A stretch of 64,000 nucleotides of DNA, from positions 62,001 through 126,000 of the forward strand of contig CALWXF010000001.1 in the NCBI GenBank assembly GCA_944385445.1, written 5' to 3'. A program made the translations under genes and the position numbers. This document shows, in pieces, positions 9,515 through 17,377 of this stretch (the stretch's first letter is position 1; each line of letters begins with the position of its first letter). Under the pieces are notes generated by a model, which saw nothing but the letters and a program-made list of their open reading frames with translations, searched no databases and was not told where the DNA came from. Origin of the DNA: an uncultured Oscillospiraceae bacterium (GTDB lineage: Bacteria > Bacillota > Clostridia > Oscillospirales > Oscillospiraceae).

Positions 9515-10304
9515 TTTGGCTTGCCAGCCTGGTGGGGACGCTCCGCTGGGCCCAGTGATTTCCAGTCCCAAAGCCTCCCTTGTGTAAAGGGAGGTGGGCT
9601 GACGTAAGTCAGCTCGGAGGGATTGTCCTTCTCCGATTTCTCAGGTGGAGACCAGCGCCCCCGGTGGGGACGCTCCCCGCTGGGGGTTTCTTTTGTTCGG
9701 GCAAAAGAAACCAAAACCCGCTTAGGGCGTTCCCCCCTAAGTACCCCCCTTGGGGTACGAGGCTGTAAATACGTCAAGTGTCCGCTCGGCCCGTCACCCT
9801 TGCTGTGGCTCCTGTCGCTGCCACCACACCAGGCTACCTTGGGCAGCTGGCCCTATAGCTAGGTGGTCTCCATGCCCGGGCCTACCCTGGAGAAGCGGCG
9901 TTCCCGCCGCCGAAAGCCTGGCCCCCGATAGCTGGGAACAGCGGCACACCAGGGTAAGGCCCTGGCGGTAGAAGCACAATGTTTCATAGAAGCAGGCACA
10001 TTCAATGGAATTTCCATGCCATCCATGTGACCCTACCGGGCCAAGGGCCGAACAGAGAAAGGCGCAACCTCCACCCAGTACCGGCGGGGTGGATTCCATA
10101 AGGCGGGGGAAGGCCCCGCCTTTGGCGGTCTTTGGTGACTTTCTGGCGGCAGAAAGTCACCCCAGCGGAGCGTCCCCGGCTGGGGCGCTGGTTTCTGCCT
10201 GGGAAATCGGAGAAGAACACCCCCTCAGTTTGCCTAATGGCAGAAACAGGAACCCCAGCGGGAAGCGTCCCCACCAGGCCGGAGGGCTGGAATAGAGAAC
10301 CCAT
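9515..10304 (+). repeat. Long structured intergenic repeat, copy A
   Basis: Noncoding stretch with no plausible gene. The core at 9660-10250 is clearly homologous, in the same orientation, to 30337-30921, and in reverse to 36604-36912. It holds several strong hairpins: 9685-9712 (GGTTTCTTTTG/CAAAAGAAACC), 10100-10122 (AAGGCGGGG/CCCCGCCTT) and 10134-10161 (GGTGACTTTCTG/CAGAAAGTCACC). A short hairpin repeat (9570-9626) is embedded in its left part. Copies differ by indels that would break any reading frame, while stems keep pairing. Confidence 0.85.
9570..9626 (+). repeat. Short hairpin repeat, type 1
   Basis: AAGCCTCCCTTGTGTAAAGG followed by GAGGTGG, then GCTGAC-gtaa-GTCAGC and CGGAGGGATTGT. 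Same architecture as units at 36541, 36916, 58975 and 62176, but the inner stem has a different paired sequence. Confidence 0.85.
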
Positions 10305-10316
10305 AGAACGAACAAA

Positions 10317-10356
10317 CAACGGATGCAGGTTTTAAATCTGCATCCGTTGTATTTTT
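10317..10356 (+). terminator. Terminator at the right edge of repeat A
   Basis: CAACGGATGCAG pairs with CTGCATCCGTTG around a 9-nt loop, followed by TATTTTT. It stands just before the arsR-like promoter. Confidence 0.75.
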
Positions 10357-10369
10357 CCTCCTGGCCCCA

Positions 10370-10416
10370 TTGACACCCATGCCCGAATATGCTAATATAT
10401 GAGCAGATGTTCATAT
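10370..10416 (+). promoter_or_regulatory. Promoter and ArsR/SmtB-type operator of the metal efflux operon
   Basis: TTGACA (10370-10375), 17 bp, TAATAT (10393-10398). Overlapping the -10 and start region is the near-perfect inverted repeat ATATGAGCA-ga-TGTTCATAT (10397-10416), the classic form of operators bound by SmtB/ZiaR/CadC-type metal sensors. The next gene encodes such a sensor, so autorepression relieved by metal is the natural reading. Confidence 0.85.
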
Positions 10417-10439
10417 GTTGTTTGAAAGGAGGAGCAGAC

Positions 10440-10817
10440 ATGGACCAGGACGGGAAGAAGCTGGCGGCAGAAAACTGCTGCCACGGCCAAAACATGGAGC
10501 AGGTGGAGGAGATGATGCCCACCGACGAGTGTTTGTACGACGTGGCGGAGCTGTTCAAGCTCTTTGGGGACTCCACCCGCATGAAGATTTTGTACGCCCT
10601 CTTTGAGTCGGAGCTGTGCGTGTGCCACATGGCCCAACTGCTGGGGCTGACCCAGTCGGCGGTGTCCCACCAGCTGCGCATCCTCAAGGGCGGACGGCTG
10701 GTCAAGCCCCGCCGGGAGGGGAAAACGGTGTATTACTCCTTGGCCGATGACCATGTGCGCAAGATCATCGCCCAGGGCATGGAACATATTATGGAACAAC
10801 AGGGGGTAATGGTATGA
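10440..10817 (+). CDS. ArsR/SmtB-family metal-sensing repressor (CadC-like)
   Basis: 125-aa winged-helix repressor, probably sensing Cd/Pb/Zn and releasing the operator at 10397. The N-terminus carries CC and His (ENCCHGQ) usable as metal ligands, the alpha-3 region has the ELCVCHMAQLL motif (Cys pair of CadC/ArsR), and the recognition helix is TQSAVSHQLRILK. The start at 10440 follows AAAGGAGGAG; an upstream in-frame ATG lies inside the operator. It overlaps the next gene by ATGA, so it is cotranscribed with the HMA protein and the ATPase it controls. Confidence 0.9.
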   Translation: MDQDGKKLAAENCCHGQNMEQVEEMMPTDECLYDVAELFKLFGDSTRMKILYALFESELCVCHMAQLLGLTQSAVSHQLRILKGGRLVKPRREGKTVYYSLADDHVRKIIAQGMEHIMEQQGVMV

Positions 10818-11032
10818 AAAAGGTATTTAAACTGGAAGAGTTGGACTGCGCCAACTGCGCCCGAAAGATGGAAGAGGCCATCGGCAAGCTGCCTGGGGTA
10901 CACAGCGCCTCCATCAGCTTCATGACCCAGAAGCTGACCCTGGAGGCGGAGGATGAGCGCTTTGAGGAGATCGTGGGTCAGGCCCAGAAGTGCATCTCCC
11001 GGGTGGAGCGCCACTGCCGTATCGTCAAGTAA
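10814..11032 (+). CDS. Free-standing heavy-metal-associated (HMA) domain protein
   Basis: 72-aa single HMA domain with the metal-binding loop LDCANCA (CxxC) near residue 10 and the ferredoxin-like pattern (GVHSASISFMTQKLTLEAED). In many CadA/ZntA pumps this domain is fused to the ATPase; here it is a separate gene 14 bp before a pump that lacks one. It probably delivers metal to the pump or buffers it. Confidence 0.9.
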   Translation: MKKVFKLEELDCANCARKMEEAIGKLPGVHSASISFMTQKLTLEAEDERFEEIVGQAQKCISRVERHCRIVK

Positions 11033-11046
11033 GGGTGTGATGAGCC

Positions 11047-12894
11047 ATGACCAGACGGCATAAACAGACCTTGGCCCGCATCCTTGTGGCGGGTGTATTG
11101 CTTGTGGCGGCGGTGCTTACCCCCGAGTCGTGGGGGCTGTGGCGGCTGCCCATCTTCCTCATCCCCTATTTTGTGGTGGGGTGGGATGTGCTGTGGGAGG
11201 CCATTTGCAACATCGCCCACGGCGAGATTTTCGATGAAAACTTCCTCATGTGCGTGGCCACCCTGGGCGCTCTGGTGCTGGGTGAGTACACCGAGGCGGT
11301 GGGGGTCATGCTCTTCTACCAGGTGGGCGAGCTGTTCCAGAGCCTGGCAGTGAGCAAGTCTCGCCGCTCCATTGCCCAGCTCATGGACATCCGCCCGGAC
11401 AGCGCCCATGTGCTGCGGGGCGGAGAGGAAGTCACCGTGGACCCGGACGAGGTGCAGGTGGGGGAGACCCTGGTGGTACGCCCCGGCGAGCGCATCGCCC
11501 TGGACGGCGTGGTGGTGGAGGGCTCCTCCTCTCTGGACACCGCCGCCCTCACGGGCGAGTCCATGCCCCGGGATGTGGAGGAGGGCCAGGAGGTGAGCTC
11601 CGGCTGCGTCAACCTCACGGGGCTGCTGCACCTGGAAGTCACCCGCCCCTTTGGACAGTCCACCGTGGCCCGGATTTTGGAGCTGGTGGAGAACGCCGCC
11701 GCCAAAAAGGCCAAGGCGGAGCACTTCATCACCCGCTTTGCCCGCTGGTATACCCCGGCGGTGGTGCTGGGCGCTGCGGCGCTGGCCATTGTGGGCGGCC
11801 TGGTTACCGGACACTGGGGGGAGTGGGTGCGCCGTGCCCTCATCTTCCTGGTCATCTCCTGCCCCTGCGCCCTGGTGATCTCCATCCCCATGGCCTTCTT
11901 CGGCGGCATTGGCGGGGCCTCCCGCCAAGGTGTGCTGGTGAAGGGGGGCAACTATCTGGAGCTGCTGGCCAAGACCCGCACGGTGGTCTTTGACAAGACC
12001 GGAACCCTCACCCAGGGGAAATTTGCCCTCTCCGGGCTGTATCCGGTCCGGGAGGAGGACGAGGAGCCCCTGCTGCGGTGGGCGGCTCTGGCGGAGAGCC
12101 ATTCCAACCACCCCATTGCCCAGTCTCTGCGCCGAGCCTGGCAGGGAGACGTGAAGGACCACACCGTCACCGACGTGGAGGAGATTCCCGGCCGGGGTGT
12201 GTGCGCCACGGTGGACGGGGTGGAGGTATTGGCGGGCAATGCGGTCTTTCTCTCTCAGCACGGCTTTACCCCTGCCCAGGACGTCCCCGCCGGGACGGTG
12301 GTGCATGTGGCGGCCCAGGGCCGATATCTGGGCTTTGCCCTCATTGCCGACCAGGTGAAGGACCATGCCGCTAAGACCATCGCACAGCTCAAAGCCCAGG
12401 GCGTGCGCACGGTGATGCTCACCGGGGACAGCCGGGAGGTGGGCGAGCAGATGGCCCAACGGCTGGGGCTGGACCAGGTTCACGCCCAGCTGCTGCCCCA
12501 GGACAAGGTGGACCAGCTGGAACAGCTGCTGGATCAAAAGCCGGAGGGCACTGCCCTGGCCTACGTGGGCGACGGCGTCAACGACGCCCCGGTGCTGTCC
12601 CGGGCAGATGTGGGGGTGGCCATGGGCGGCATGGGCTCGGACGCCGCCATTGAGGCCGCCGACGTGGTGCTCATGGACGACGACCCCGCCAAGCTGCTCA
12701 CTGCCATGTCCATTGCCCGCAAGTGCCGGGCCATCGTCATCCAAAACATCGTCTTTGCCCTGGGGGTGAAGGGGCTGTTCCTGGCCATGGGCGCCTTCGG
12801 CGTGGCCACCATGTGGGAGGCGGTGTTTGCCGACGTGGGTGTGGCGGTGATTGCCATTTTGAACGCCAGCCGGATGCTGTACCACAAAAAATGA
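11047..12894 (+). CDS. cadA: P1B-type heavy-metal-exporting ATPase (Cd/Zn/Pb class)
   Basis: 615-aa membrane pump using ATP to export divalent soft metals. Motifs: TGES actuator loop, transmembrane CPC (SCPCALVISIP), phosphorylation site DKTGTLTQGKF, nucleotide-binding SNHP (HP motif), TGD and GDGVNDAPVLSRADVGVAMG. C-terminal helix lysine and Asp pattern fits the Zn/Cd/Pb group (P1B-2). No N-terminal HMA domain; the preceding gene supplies it. The ribosome binding site is modest. The repressor and operator upstream show metal induction. The exact metal cannot be read from sequence. Confidence 0.93.
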   Translation: MTRRHKQTLARILVAGVLLVAAVLTPESWGLWRLPIFLIPYFVVGWDVLWEAICNIAHGEIFDENFLMCVATLGALVLGEYTEAVGVMLFYQVGELFQSLAVSKSRRSIAQLMDIRPDSAHVLRGGEEVTVDPDEVQVGETLVVRPGERIALDGVVVEGSSSLDTAALTGESMPRDVEEGQEVSSGCVNLTGLLHLEVTRPFGQSTVARILELVENAAAKKAKAEHFITRFARWYTPAVVLGAAALAIVGGLVTGHWGEWVRRALIFLVISCPCALVISIPMAFFGGIGGASRQGVLVKGGNYLELLAKTRTVVFDKTGTLTQGKFALSGLYPVREEDEEPLLRWAALAESHSNHPIAQSLRRAWQGDVKDHTVTDVEEIPGRGVCATVDGVEVLAGNAVFLSQHGFTPAQDVPAGTVVHVAAQGRYLGFALIADQVKDHAAKTIAQLKAQGVRTVMLTGDSREVGEQMAQRLGLDQVHAQLLPQDKVDQLEQLLDQKPEGTALAYVGDGVNDAPVLSRADVGVAMGGMGSDAAIEAADVVLMDDDPAKLLTAMSIARKCRAIVIQNIVFALGVKGLFLAMGAFGVATMWEAVFADVGVAVIAILNASRMLYHKK

Positions 12895-12900
12895 TGCATT

Positions 12901-12943
12901 GCACCCTTTAGTTCCCTTTTAAGAGGACTAAAGGGTGCTTTTT
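12901..12943 (+). terminator. Terminator of the metal efflux operon
   Basis: GCACCCTTTAGT pairs with ACTAAAGGGTGC and is followed by T5. Confidence 0.88.
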
Positions 12944-12949
12944 GCCGTT

Positions 12950-13497
12950 CTTGACGACATCCCTATGGGGATGCGCTCCGCTGGGCCCCATTTCTCCCCG
13001 ATGAGAAATGGGGGAAAGAATCGCCAAAGGAGGGGCCTTCCCCCTCCTTGTGGAATCCACCCCGCTTTCCTGGGGGTCAGGGGATGCTTCTCAGACCGGG
13101 CCGAAGGGCGTTTGCCATACCAGGAAGGAAAAGTGGCTCTCTTTGGCTCAGTCGCTGCTGGGATGGTGCGCCGTACTCCTGTTTTCGGCCCTACCTGTGG
13201 CACACCCCGGCCGACAGCGGCCGGGCGAAGGACGCTGCGCCCAGACTTGAGGCACTGGTAGAAGGAGTAGATACTGCCAGCGGAGTAGAAACGTCCCAAA
13301 GGTGCTCCAAGCCATCCAATCCGCCCCACCAGGCCCAGGGCCGACTTGGGCCTGAACCGGAAAAAACAAATCAATCCTGGGGATTCCAAAGGGATCTCCC
13401 TTTGGTGGGTCTTTGGTGGCTTTCTGCCCAACCAGAAAGCCACCCTGCGGAGCAAAAAACAGGCCTATAAGGTTGAAAAACCTTGCAGCGAAAGAAT
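12950..13497. repeat. Long structured intergenic repeat, copy B (divergent, terminal module at both ends)
   Basis: Noncoding. The left end (12974-13060) matches the right end of copy A in reverse orientation, and the right end (13300-13450) matches it in forward orientation, so B is bounded by inverted modules. Hairpins: 12986-13013 (CCCCATTTCTC/GAGAAATGGGG), 13026-13049 (AAAGGAGGGG/CCCCTCCTT) and 13415-13444 (GGTGGCTTTCTG/CAGAAAGCCACC). Each differs from the other copies by paired changes. The interior is strongly diverged. Confidence 0.75.
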
Positions 13498-13551
13498 CCA
13501 GACCTCATGGTTATGCCATGACACCTACCCTTACACAAGGGAGGCTTTTGG
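13498..13551 (-). repeat. Degenerate short hairpin repeat, type 1 reversed
   Basis: CATGGttatGCCATG followed by ACACCTACCCTTACACAAGG and GAGGC: a decayed reverse copy of the type 1 unit, at the right edge of copy B. Confidence 0.6.
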
Positions 13552-13576
13552 CCCCCTTTTTCGTACACTCCGCACA

Positions 13577-13605
13577 TTGCAATTCCCAGTAAGAAGGTGT
13601 ACAAT
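13577..13605 (+). promoter_or_regulatory. feoAB promoter
   Basis: TTGCAA (13577-13582), 17 bp, TACAAT (13600-13605), 36 bp before the feoB start. No clear Fur-type operator was recognised. Confidence 0.7.
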
Positions 13606-13640
13606 ACCGCAGTTAGCATAAGAGAACGAGGTGAGCGAGT

Positions 13641-16058
13641 ATGGTTCAAGAAGAGAAGCAGAACCTCTCTTTACAACAGCTGGAGCCGGGTCAATCCGGC
13701 ATCATCCGGGCCATCAATAACCCCCGGGGCCCGGTGAAGCGTCGGCTGGTAGATATGGGGCTGACCCCCGGCACTAAGGTGACGGTGCGGAAGATTGCCC
13801 CCTTTGGCGACCCCATCGAGGTCAATCTCCGGGGGTATGAGCTGTCGTTGCGCAAGGAGGACGCCTGCAACATCCTCCTGTGTGCCCCTGGGGAGGAGCC
13901 CCACGGCACCCGCCCCGAGCACACCGCTCCCGACCAGGAGACGGTGCGGCGGATGACCCAGGCCCACGAGCACCATCAGCGGGAGCACGGGGGCGGCAAA
14001 CAGGACAACCACGACGTGCGGGAGATGAAAATTGCCCTGGTGGGCAATCCCAACTGCGGAAAAACCACCCTCTTCAACGCCCTCACCGGGTCCAACCAGT
14101 ATGTGGGCAACTGGCCCGGTGTGACGGTGGAAAAGAAGGAGGGCGTGGCCCATGTGGATGGCCGGGATGTGACCATCGTGGACCTGCCGGGCATCTACTC
14201 CCTCTCCCCCTACTCCATGGAGGAGATCGTGGCCCGGGACTTTGTGGTGGGGGAGCACCCCGACGCCATCATCAACATTGTGGACGCCACCAATCTGGAG
14301 CGCAACCTGTACCTCACCGCCCAGCTTCTGGAGCTGGAGCGGCCCATGGTTATCGCTCTGAACTTCATGGACGAGGTGGAGAAGCGGGGGGATAAGCTGG
14401 ACCTGGTGCGGATTTCCCGGGCCCTGGGTGTCCCCGTCATCCCCATCACCGCCCGCACGGGCCAGAACATCCAGAAGCTGCTGGAGGAGGCCCATCACCA
14501 GATGCACACCGGCTTCACCGTGGAGCCCGACGACCTGTACGACGACTTTACCCACTACATCCACCACCAAGTGGACGCCCTCATCCACGACCGGGCCTAC
14601 GCCGTGGGCATCCCCGCCCACTGGGCCTCCATCAAGCTCATTGAGGGGGACGAACTGGTGGAGAAGGCATTAGGGCTGGACGAGGCCACCCGCTGGAAGG
14701 TGGACCGGGTGGCCCAGAGCTATGAACAGGCCTACCCCCTGGGTGACCGGGAGACCCTCATCGCCGATGCCCGCTACCGCTTCATTCAGCGGGTGGTGAA
14801 GGTGGGGGTGCAGCGGGGCCAGCCCCTGGGCACCATGACCCTCTCGGATAAAATCGACGCCATTGTCACCCACCGATTCCTGGCGGTCCCTGTGTTTTTG
14901 GTGATGATGTTGGCTATGTTCGGCATCATCTTCGGCCCCGGCCAGATTCTGGCCGACGGGGTGGACTATTTCTTCAACGACTGGCTGGCGGGCGTGGTCA
15001 GCGACGTTTTGGAGCAGGCGGGCACCGCCTCCTGGGTGTCCTCCCTGCTGGTGGACGGCGTGCTGTCCGGCGTGGGTGGCGTACTGGTGTTCCTGCCCCA
15101 GATTGCCCTGCTGTTCCTGTTCCTCTCCTTCCTGGAGGACTCCGGGTACATGGCCCGGGCCGCCTTTATCATGGACCGGGTGCTGCGCCGCTTCGGCCTG
15201 TCCGGCAAGGCGTTCATCCCCATGCTCATGGGCTTTGGCTGTACCGTTCCCGCCATCATGGGCGCACGGACCATGGAAAATGAGAAGGACCGCCGCATGA
15301 CCATGATGCTGGTGCCCTTCATGTCCTGTTCCGCCCGTCTGCCGGTGTACGGACTGATGACCGCCGCCTTCTTCCCCAAGCATGCGGGTCTGGTGATCTT
15401 CTCCCTGTACGTGCTGGGCCTGCTGTGCGCCATTGTGTCCGGCATCATCCTGCGCCACACCATGTTCCGGGGCGAGCCCGCCGCCTTTGTGCTGGAGCTG
15501 CCCCCCTACCGCCTGCCCACCGTCCGCAACTGTCTGACCCATGTGTGGGAGCGGGTGCGGGGCTTCCTGGTGAAGGCAGGTACCCTGATTCTGGCCATGA
15601 GCGTGGTGCTGTGGTTCCTCCAGAGCTTCGGCGTCACCTCCCACGGCCTGGTGATGGTGGAGGAGCCCAGCCGTTCCATGCTGGGTACCATCGGCTCTCT
15701 GCTGGCTCCCGTGTTTGGGCCTCTGGGCTTCGGAACCTGGCAGGCCGCTGTGGCCATCCTCACTGGTTTGGTGGCCAAGGAGGCGGTGGTGTCCACCCTG
15801 TGCCTGCTCTACGGCGTGTCTACTCTGGACGCTGGGGCCACGGTGGCCACCGCTCTGTCCGGCACCTTCCACACCCCCGTGGCCGCCTATGCCTTCCTGG
15901 TGTTCATCCTGCTGTATGTGCCCTGTGTGGCGGCGGTGTCCACCATGGTGCGGGAGATGGGCAGCTTGAAGTGGACCGCCCGCTCCATCGTCTGGCAGCT
16001 TGCGGCGGCCTGGCTGGTTTCGTTTGTGGTGTTCCAGGTGGGAATGCTGCTGTTTTAA
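13641..16058 (+). CDS. feoB: FeoA-FeoB fusion, ferrous iron transporter
   Basis: 805-aa membrane protein importing Fe(II). Residues 1-80 are a FeoA/SH3-like domain (VDMGLTPGTKVTVRKIAPFG). A His-rich linker (HEHHQREHGGG, about 110-120) leads to the G-protein domain: G1 GNPNCGKTT, G3 DLPGIY, G4 NFMDE. The C-terminal half is the membrane domain with gate helices, including GFGCTVPAIMG and SARLPVYG. FeoA is commonly a separate gene; here it is fused. The start follows GAGGTGAG. A Cys-rich FeoB-associated protein follows by 10 bp. Confidence 0.95.
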   Translation: MVQEEKQNLSLQQLEPGQSGIIRAINNPRGPVKRRLVDMGLTPGTKVTVRKIAPFGDPIEVNLRGYELSLRKEDACNILLCAPGEEPHGTRPEHTAPDQETVRRMTQAHEHHQREHGGGKQDNHDVREMKIALVGNPNCGKTTLFNALTGSNQYVGNWPGVTVEKKEGVAHVDGRDVTIVDLPGIYSLSPYSMEEIVARDFVVGEHPDAIINIVDATNLERNLYLTAQLLELERPMVIALNFMDEVEKRGDKLDLVRISRALGVPVIPITARTGQNIQKLLEEAHHQMHTGFTVEPDDLYDDFTHYIHHQVDALIHDRAYAVGIPAHWASIKLIEGDELVEKALGLDEATRWKVDRVAQSYEQAYPLGDRETLIADARYRFIQRVVKVGVQRGQPLGTMTLSDKIDAIVTHRFLAVPVFLVMMLAMFGIIFGPGQILADGVDYFFNDWLAGVVSDVLEQAGTASWVSSLLVDGVLSGVGGVLVFLPQIALLFLFLSFLEDSGYMARAAFIMDRVLRRFGLSGKAFIPMLMGFGCTVPAIMGARTMENEKDRRMTMMLVPFMSCSARLPVYGLMTAAFFPKHAGLVIFSLYVLGLLCAIVSGIILRHTMFRGEPAAFVLELPPYRLPTVRNCLTHVWERVRGFLVKAGTLILAMSVVLWFLQSFGVTSHGLVMVEEPSRSMLGTIGSLLAPVFGPLGFGTWQAAVAILTGLVAKEAVVSTLCLLYGVSTLDAGATVATALSGTFHTPVAAYAFLVFILLYVPCVAAVSTMVREMGSLKWTARSIVWQLAAAWLVSFVVFQVGMLLF

Positions 16059-16068
16059 GGAGTTTTCT

Positions 16069-16206
16069 ATGAAATATGTGATTTATGCCCTGGTGGCAGC
16101 TCTGGCGGTGTGGGCGGTGTGGTACTTAGTGCGCACCATCCGCCGCCAGCTCCGTGGCCAGTGCAGTGGCTGCTCGGGAGACTGCTCCCGCTGCGGCAAA
16201 AAATAG
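16069..16206 (+). CDS. FeoB-associated Cys-rich membrane protein
   Basis: 45-aa protein with one N-terminal membrane helix (YVIYALVAALAVWAVWYLV) and a Cys-rich tail CSGCSGDCSRCGKK, as in the FeoB-associated family that accompanies feoB in Firmicutes. AAGGAG precedes the ATG. The role is presumed to assist iron handling at FeoB; the mechanism is not established. Confidence 0.9.
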   Translation: MKYVIYALVAALAVWAVWYLVRTIRRQLRGQCSGCSGDCSRCGKK

Positions 16207-16209
16207 CGG

Positions 16210-16248
16210 ACACGGGCGCACCCCAATAGGGGCGCGCCCGTGTTTTTT
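16210..16248 (+). terminator. feo operon terminator
   Basis: ACACGGGCGC pairs with GCGCCCGTGT, followed by T5. Confidence 0.88.
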
Positions 16249-16312
16249 CACAAAAATGCACCCTGTGAATCTGTGTGGGCTGACAAAAGTCTGCGGATTC
16301 GAGGATTCTTTC

Positions 16313-16341
16313 TTGACAAACCCATGTCAGTGCGCTATCCT
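16313..16341 (+). promoter_or_regulatory. Promoter of the PTS operon
   Basis: TTGACA (16313-16318), 17 bp, TATCCT (16336-16341), placing the start about 15 nt before the RNA antiterminator. Confidence 0.75.
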
Positions 16342-16360
16342 GTCCCTGGACAATTTCAAA

Positions 16361-16396
16361 GGGACTTGTGACTGGTCAAGCAGGCAAGATCAAACC
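16361..16396 (+). promoter_or_regulatory. Ribonucleic antiterminator (RAT), LicT/GlcT/SacT type
   Basis: The sequence GGGACTTGTGACTGGTCAAG then CAGGCAAGATCAAACC closely follows the BglG-family RAT consensus (GGATTGTTACTG...GCAGGCAAAACC). Its 3' AAACC is also the first arm of the terminator that follows, so protein binding to the RAT and terminator folding exclude each other. Confidence 0.85.
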
Positions 16397-16462
16397 GATG
16401 CAGTGGGAAACCATATCCGTATATGGCAATATGGCACTGTAGGTTTGGTCTTTTTATTTTTT
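16392..16462 (+). terminator. Conditional terminator in the PTS operon leader
   Basis: AAACC-ga-TGCAGTG pairs with CACTGTA-GGTTT; the loop contains an inner hairpin CCATAT/ATATGG. A T-rich run (16451-16462) follows. It overlaps the RAT, as expected for antitermination control. Confidence 0.8.
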
Positions 16463-16480
16463 CTCAGAGGAGGTGAGCAC

Positions 16481-17377
16481 ATGGAGAATATTCCACCAGA
16501 GAACCAAAAGCCTGGCGCATACCGCATTGTTCGAGCCATCGGCAACAATTTCGTGTGCGCCAAAGACAGCAGCGGCCACGAGGTGGTGCTGCGTGGACCC
16601 GGCATCGGCTTTAAAAAAGCCCCAGGGGACGTGGTGGCCCCATCCCGGGTGGAGAAGGTGTACGCCCTGCAAGACCACAGCCAATCCCAGCGCCTGACTC
16701 AGCTGATGGTGGAGCTGCCCCCGGAGTACCTGGAGGTGAGCACCCAGATCATCGAGAGTGCCGAGCGTCTGCTGGGGCGGCACCTGTCGGGAAATGTGTA
16801 CATCACCCTCACCGACCATATTTCCTTTGCCCTTCAGCGGCACAAAAACGGGGTGTACTACCCCAATCAGCTGCTGTGGGAGATCAAAACCTTCTACGCC
16901 CAGGAGTACGAGGTGGGGCAGATGGCCCTGGAGATCATCGAGAGCGCCTTGGGGGTGCAGCTGCCTGAGGACGAGGCGGGCTTCATCGCCTTGCACATCG
17001 TCAACGCCCAACTGGACGGGCGCATGTCGGACATGGTGCGCATCACCGAGCTGGTGCGTGAGATTATGGCCGAGGTGGCGGAGTTCTACGGAGCCGCCCC
17101 CTGTCAGCAGGGGCTGGACTACGAGCGGCTCATCACCCACCTGAAATTTTTGGGCCAGCGGTTGGCCCGACCCAGGCCCCAGGCCCGGGAGGACGCCACC
17201 TTCCAGGGCATGATCCGCCAGCACTATCCCCAGGCCTTCGCCTGCGCCCTGCGGGTGAAGGAGCGGCTGAAACGGGTCTTTGACCTGGATCTGCCCGGCG
17301 AGGAACTCACCTTTCTGACCGTTCATTTACAACGCTTGGCCCTGGCCATGGGACAAGCAAAGGAGGAGAATTTCTGA
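16481..17377 (+). CDS. BglG/GlcT-family transcription antiterminator
   Basis: 298 aa. The N-terminal CAT RNA-binding domain (YRIVRAIGNNFVCAKDSSG) is followed by two PRD domains with conserved His residues (TLTDHISFAL, IALHIVNAQ, HLKFL, TVHLQRL) phosphorylated by HPr and the cognate EII. Unphosphorylated on its regulatory site by the sugar-loaded EII, it should bind the RAT just upstream and allow read-through into its own gene and the PTS gene. The start at 16481 follows GAGGAGGTGAG. Its stop overlaps the EIICBA start. Adjacent to a glucose-class EIICBA, it most resembles GlcT; LicT-like specificity cannot be excluded. Confidence 0.9.
   Translation: MENIPPENQKPGAYRIVRAIGNNFVCAKDSSGHEVVLRGPGIGFKKAPGDVVAPSRVEKVYALQDHSQSQRLTQLMVELPPEYLEVSTQIIESAERLLGRHLSGNVYITLTDHISFALQRHKNGVYYPNQLLWEIKTFYAQEYEVGQMALEIIESALGVQLPEDEAGFIALHIVNAQLDGRMSDMVRITELVREIMAEVAEFYGAAPCQQGLDYERLITHLKFLGQRLARPRPQAREDATFQGMIRQHYPQAFACALRVKERLKRVFDLDLPGEELTFLTVHLQRLALAMGQAKEENF

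Noticed and set aside
9630-10300. Several open frames of 70-180 codons inside long repeats A-D
   Set aside because: They are not preserved between copies (indels shift the frame), lack ribosome binding sites, and hairpin structure explains the conservation better.
11047-12894. Copper exporter (CopA) for the P1B ATPase
   Set aside because: An ArsR/CadC-type sensor and operator, and the Zn/Cd-type C-terminal region, fit divalent metals better than Cu(I); the CPC motif alone does not separate them.
12950-13497. Insertion sequence remnant with transposase
   Set aside because: The inverted terminal modules suggested an IS, but no transposase motif (DDE or tyrosine) can be read in any frame.
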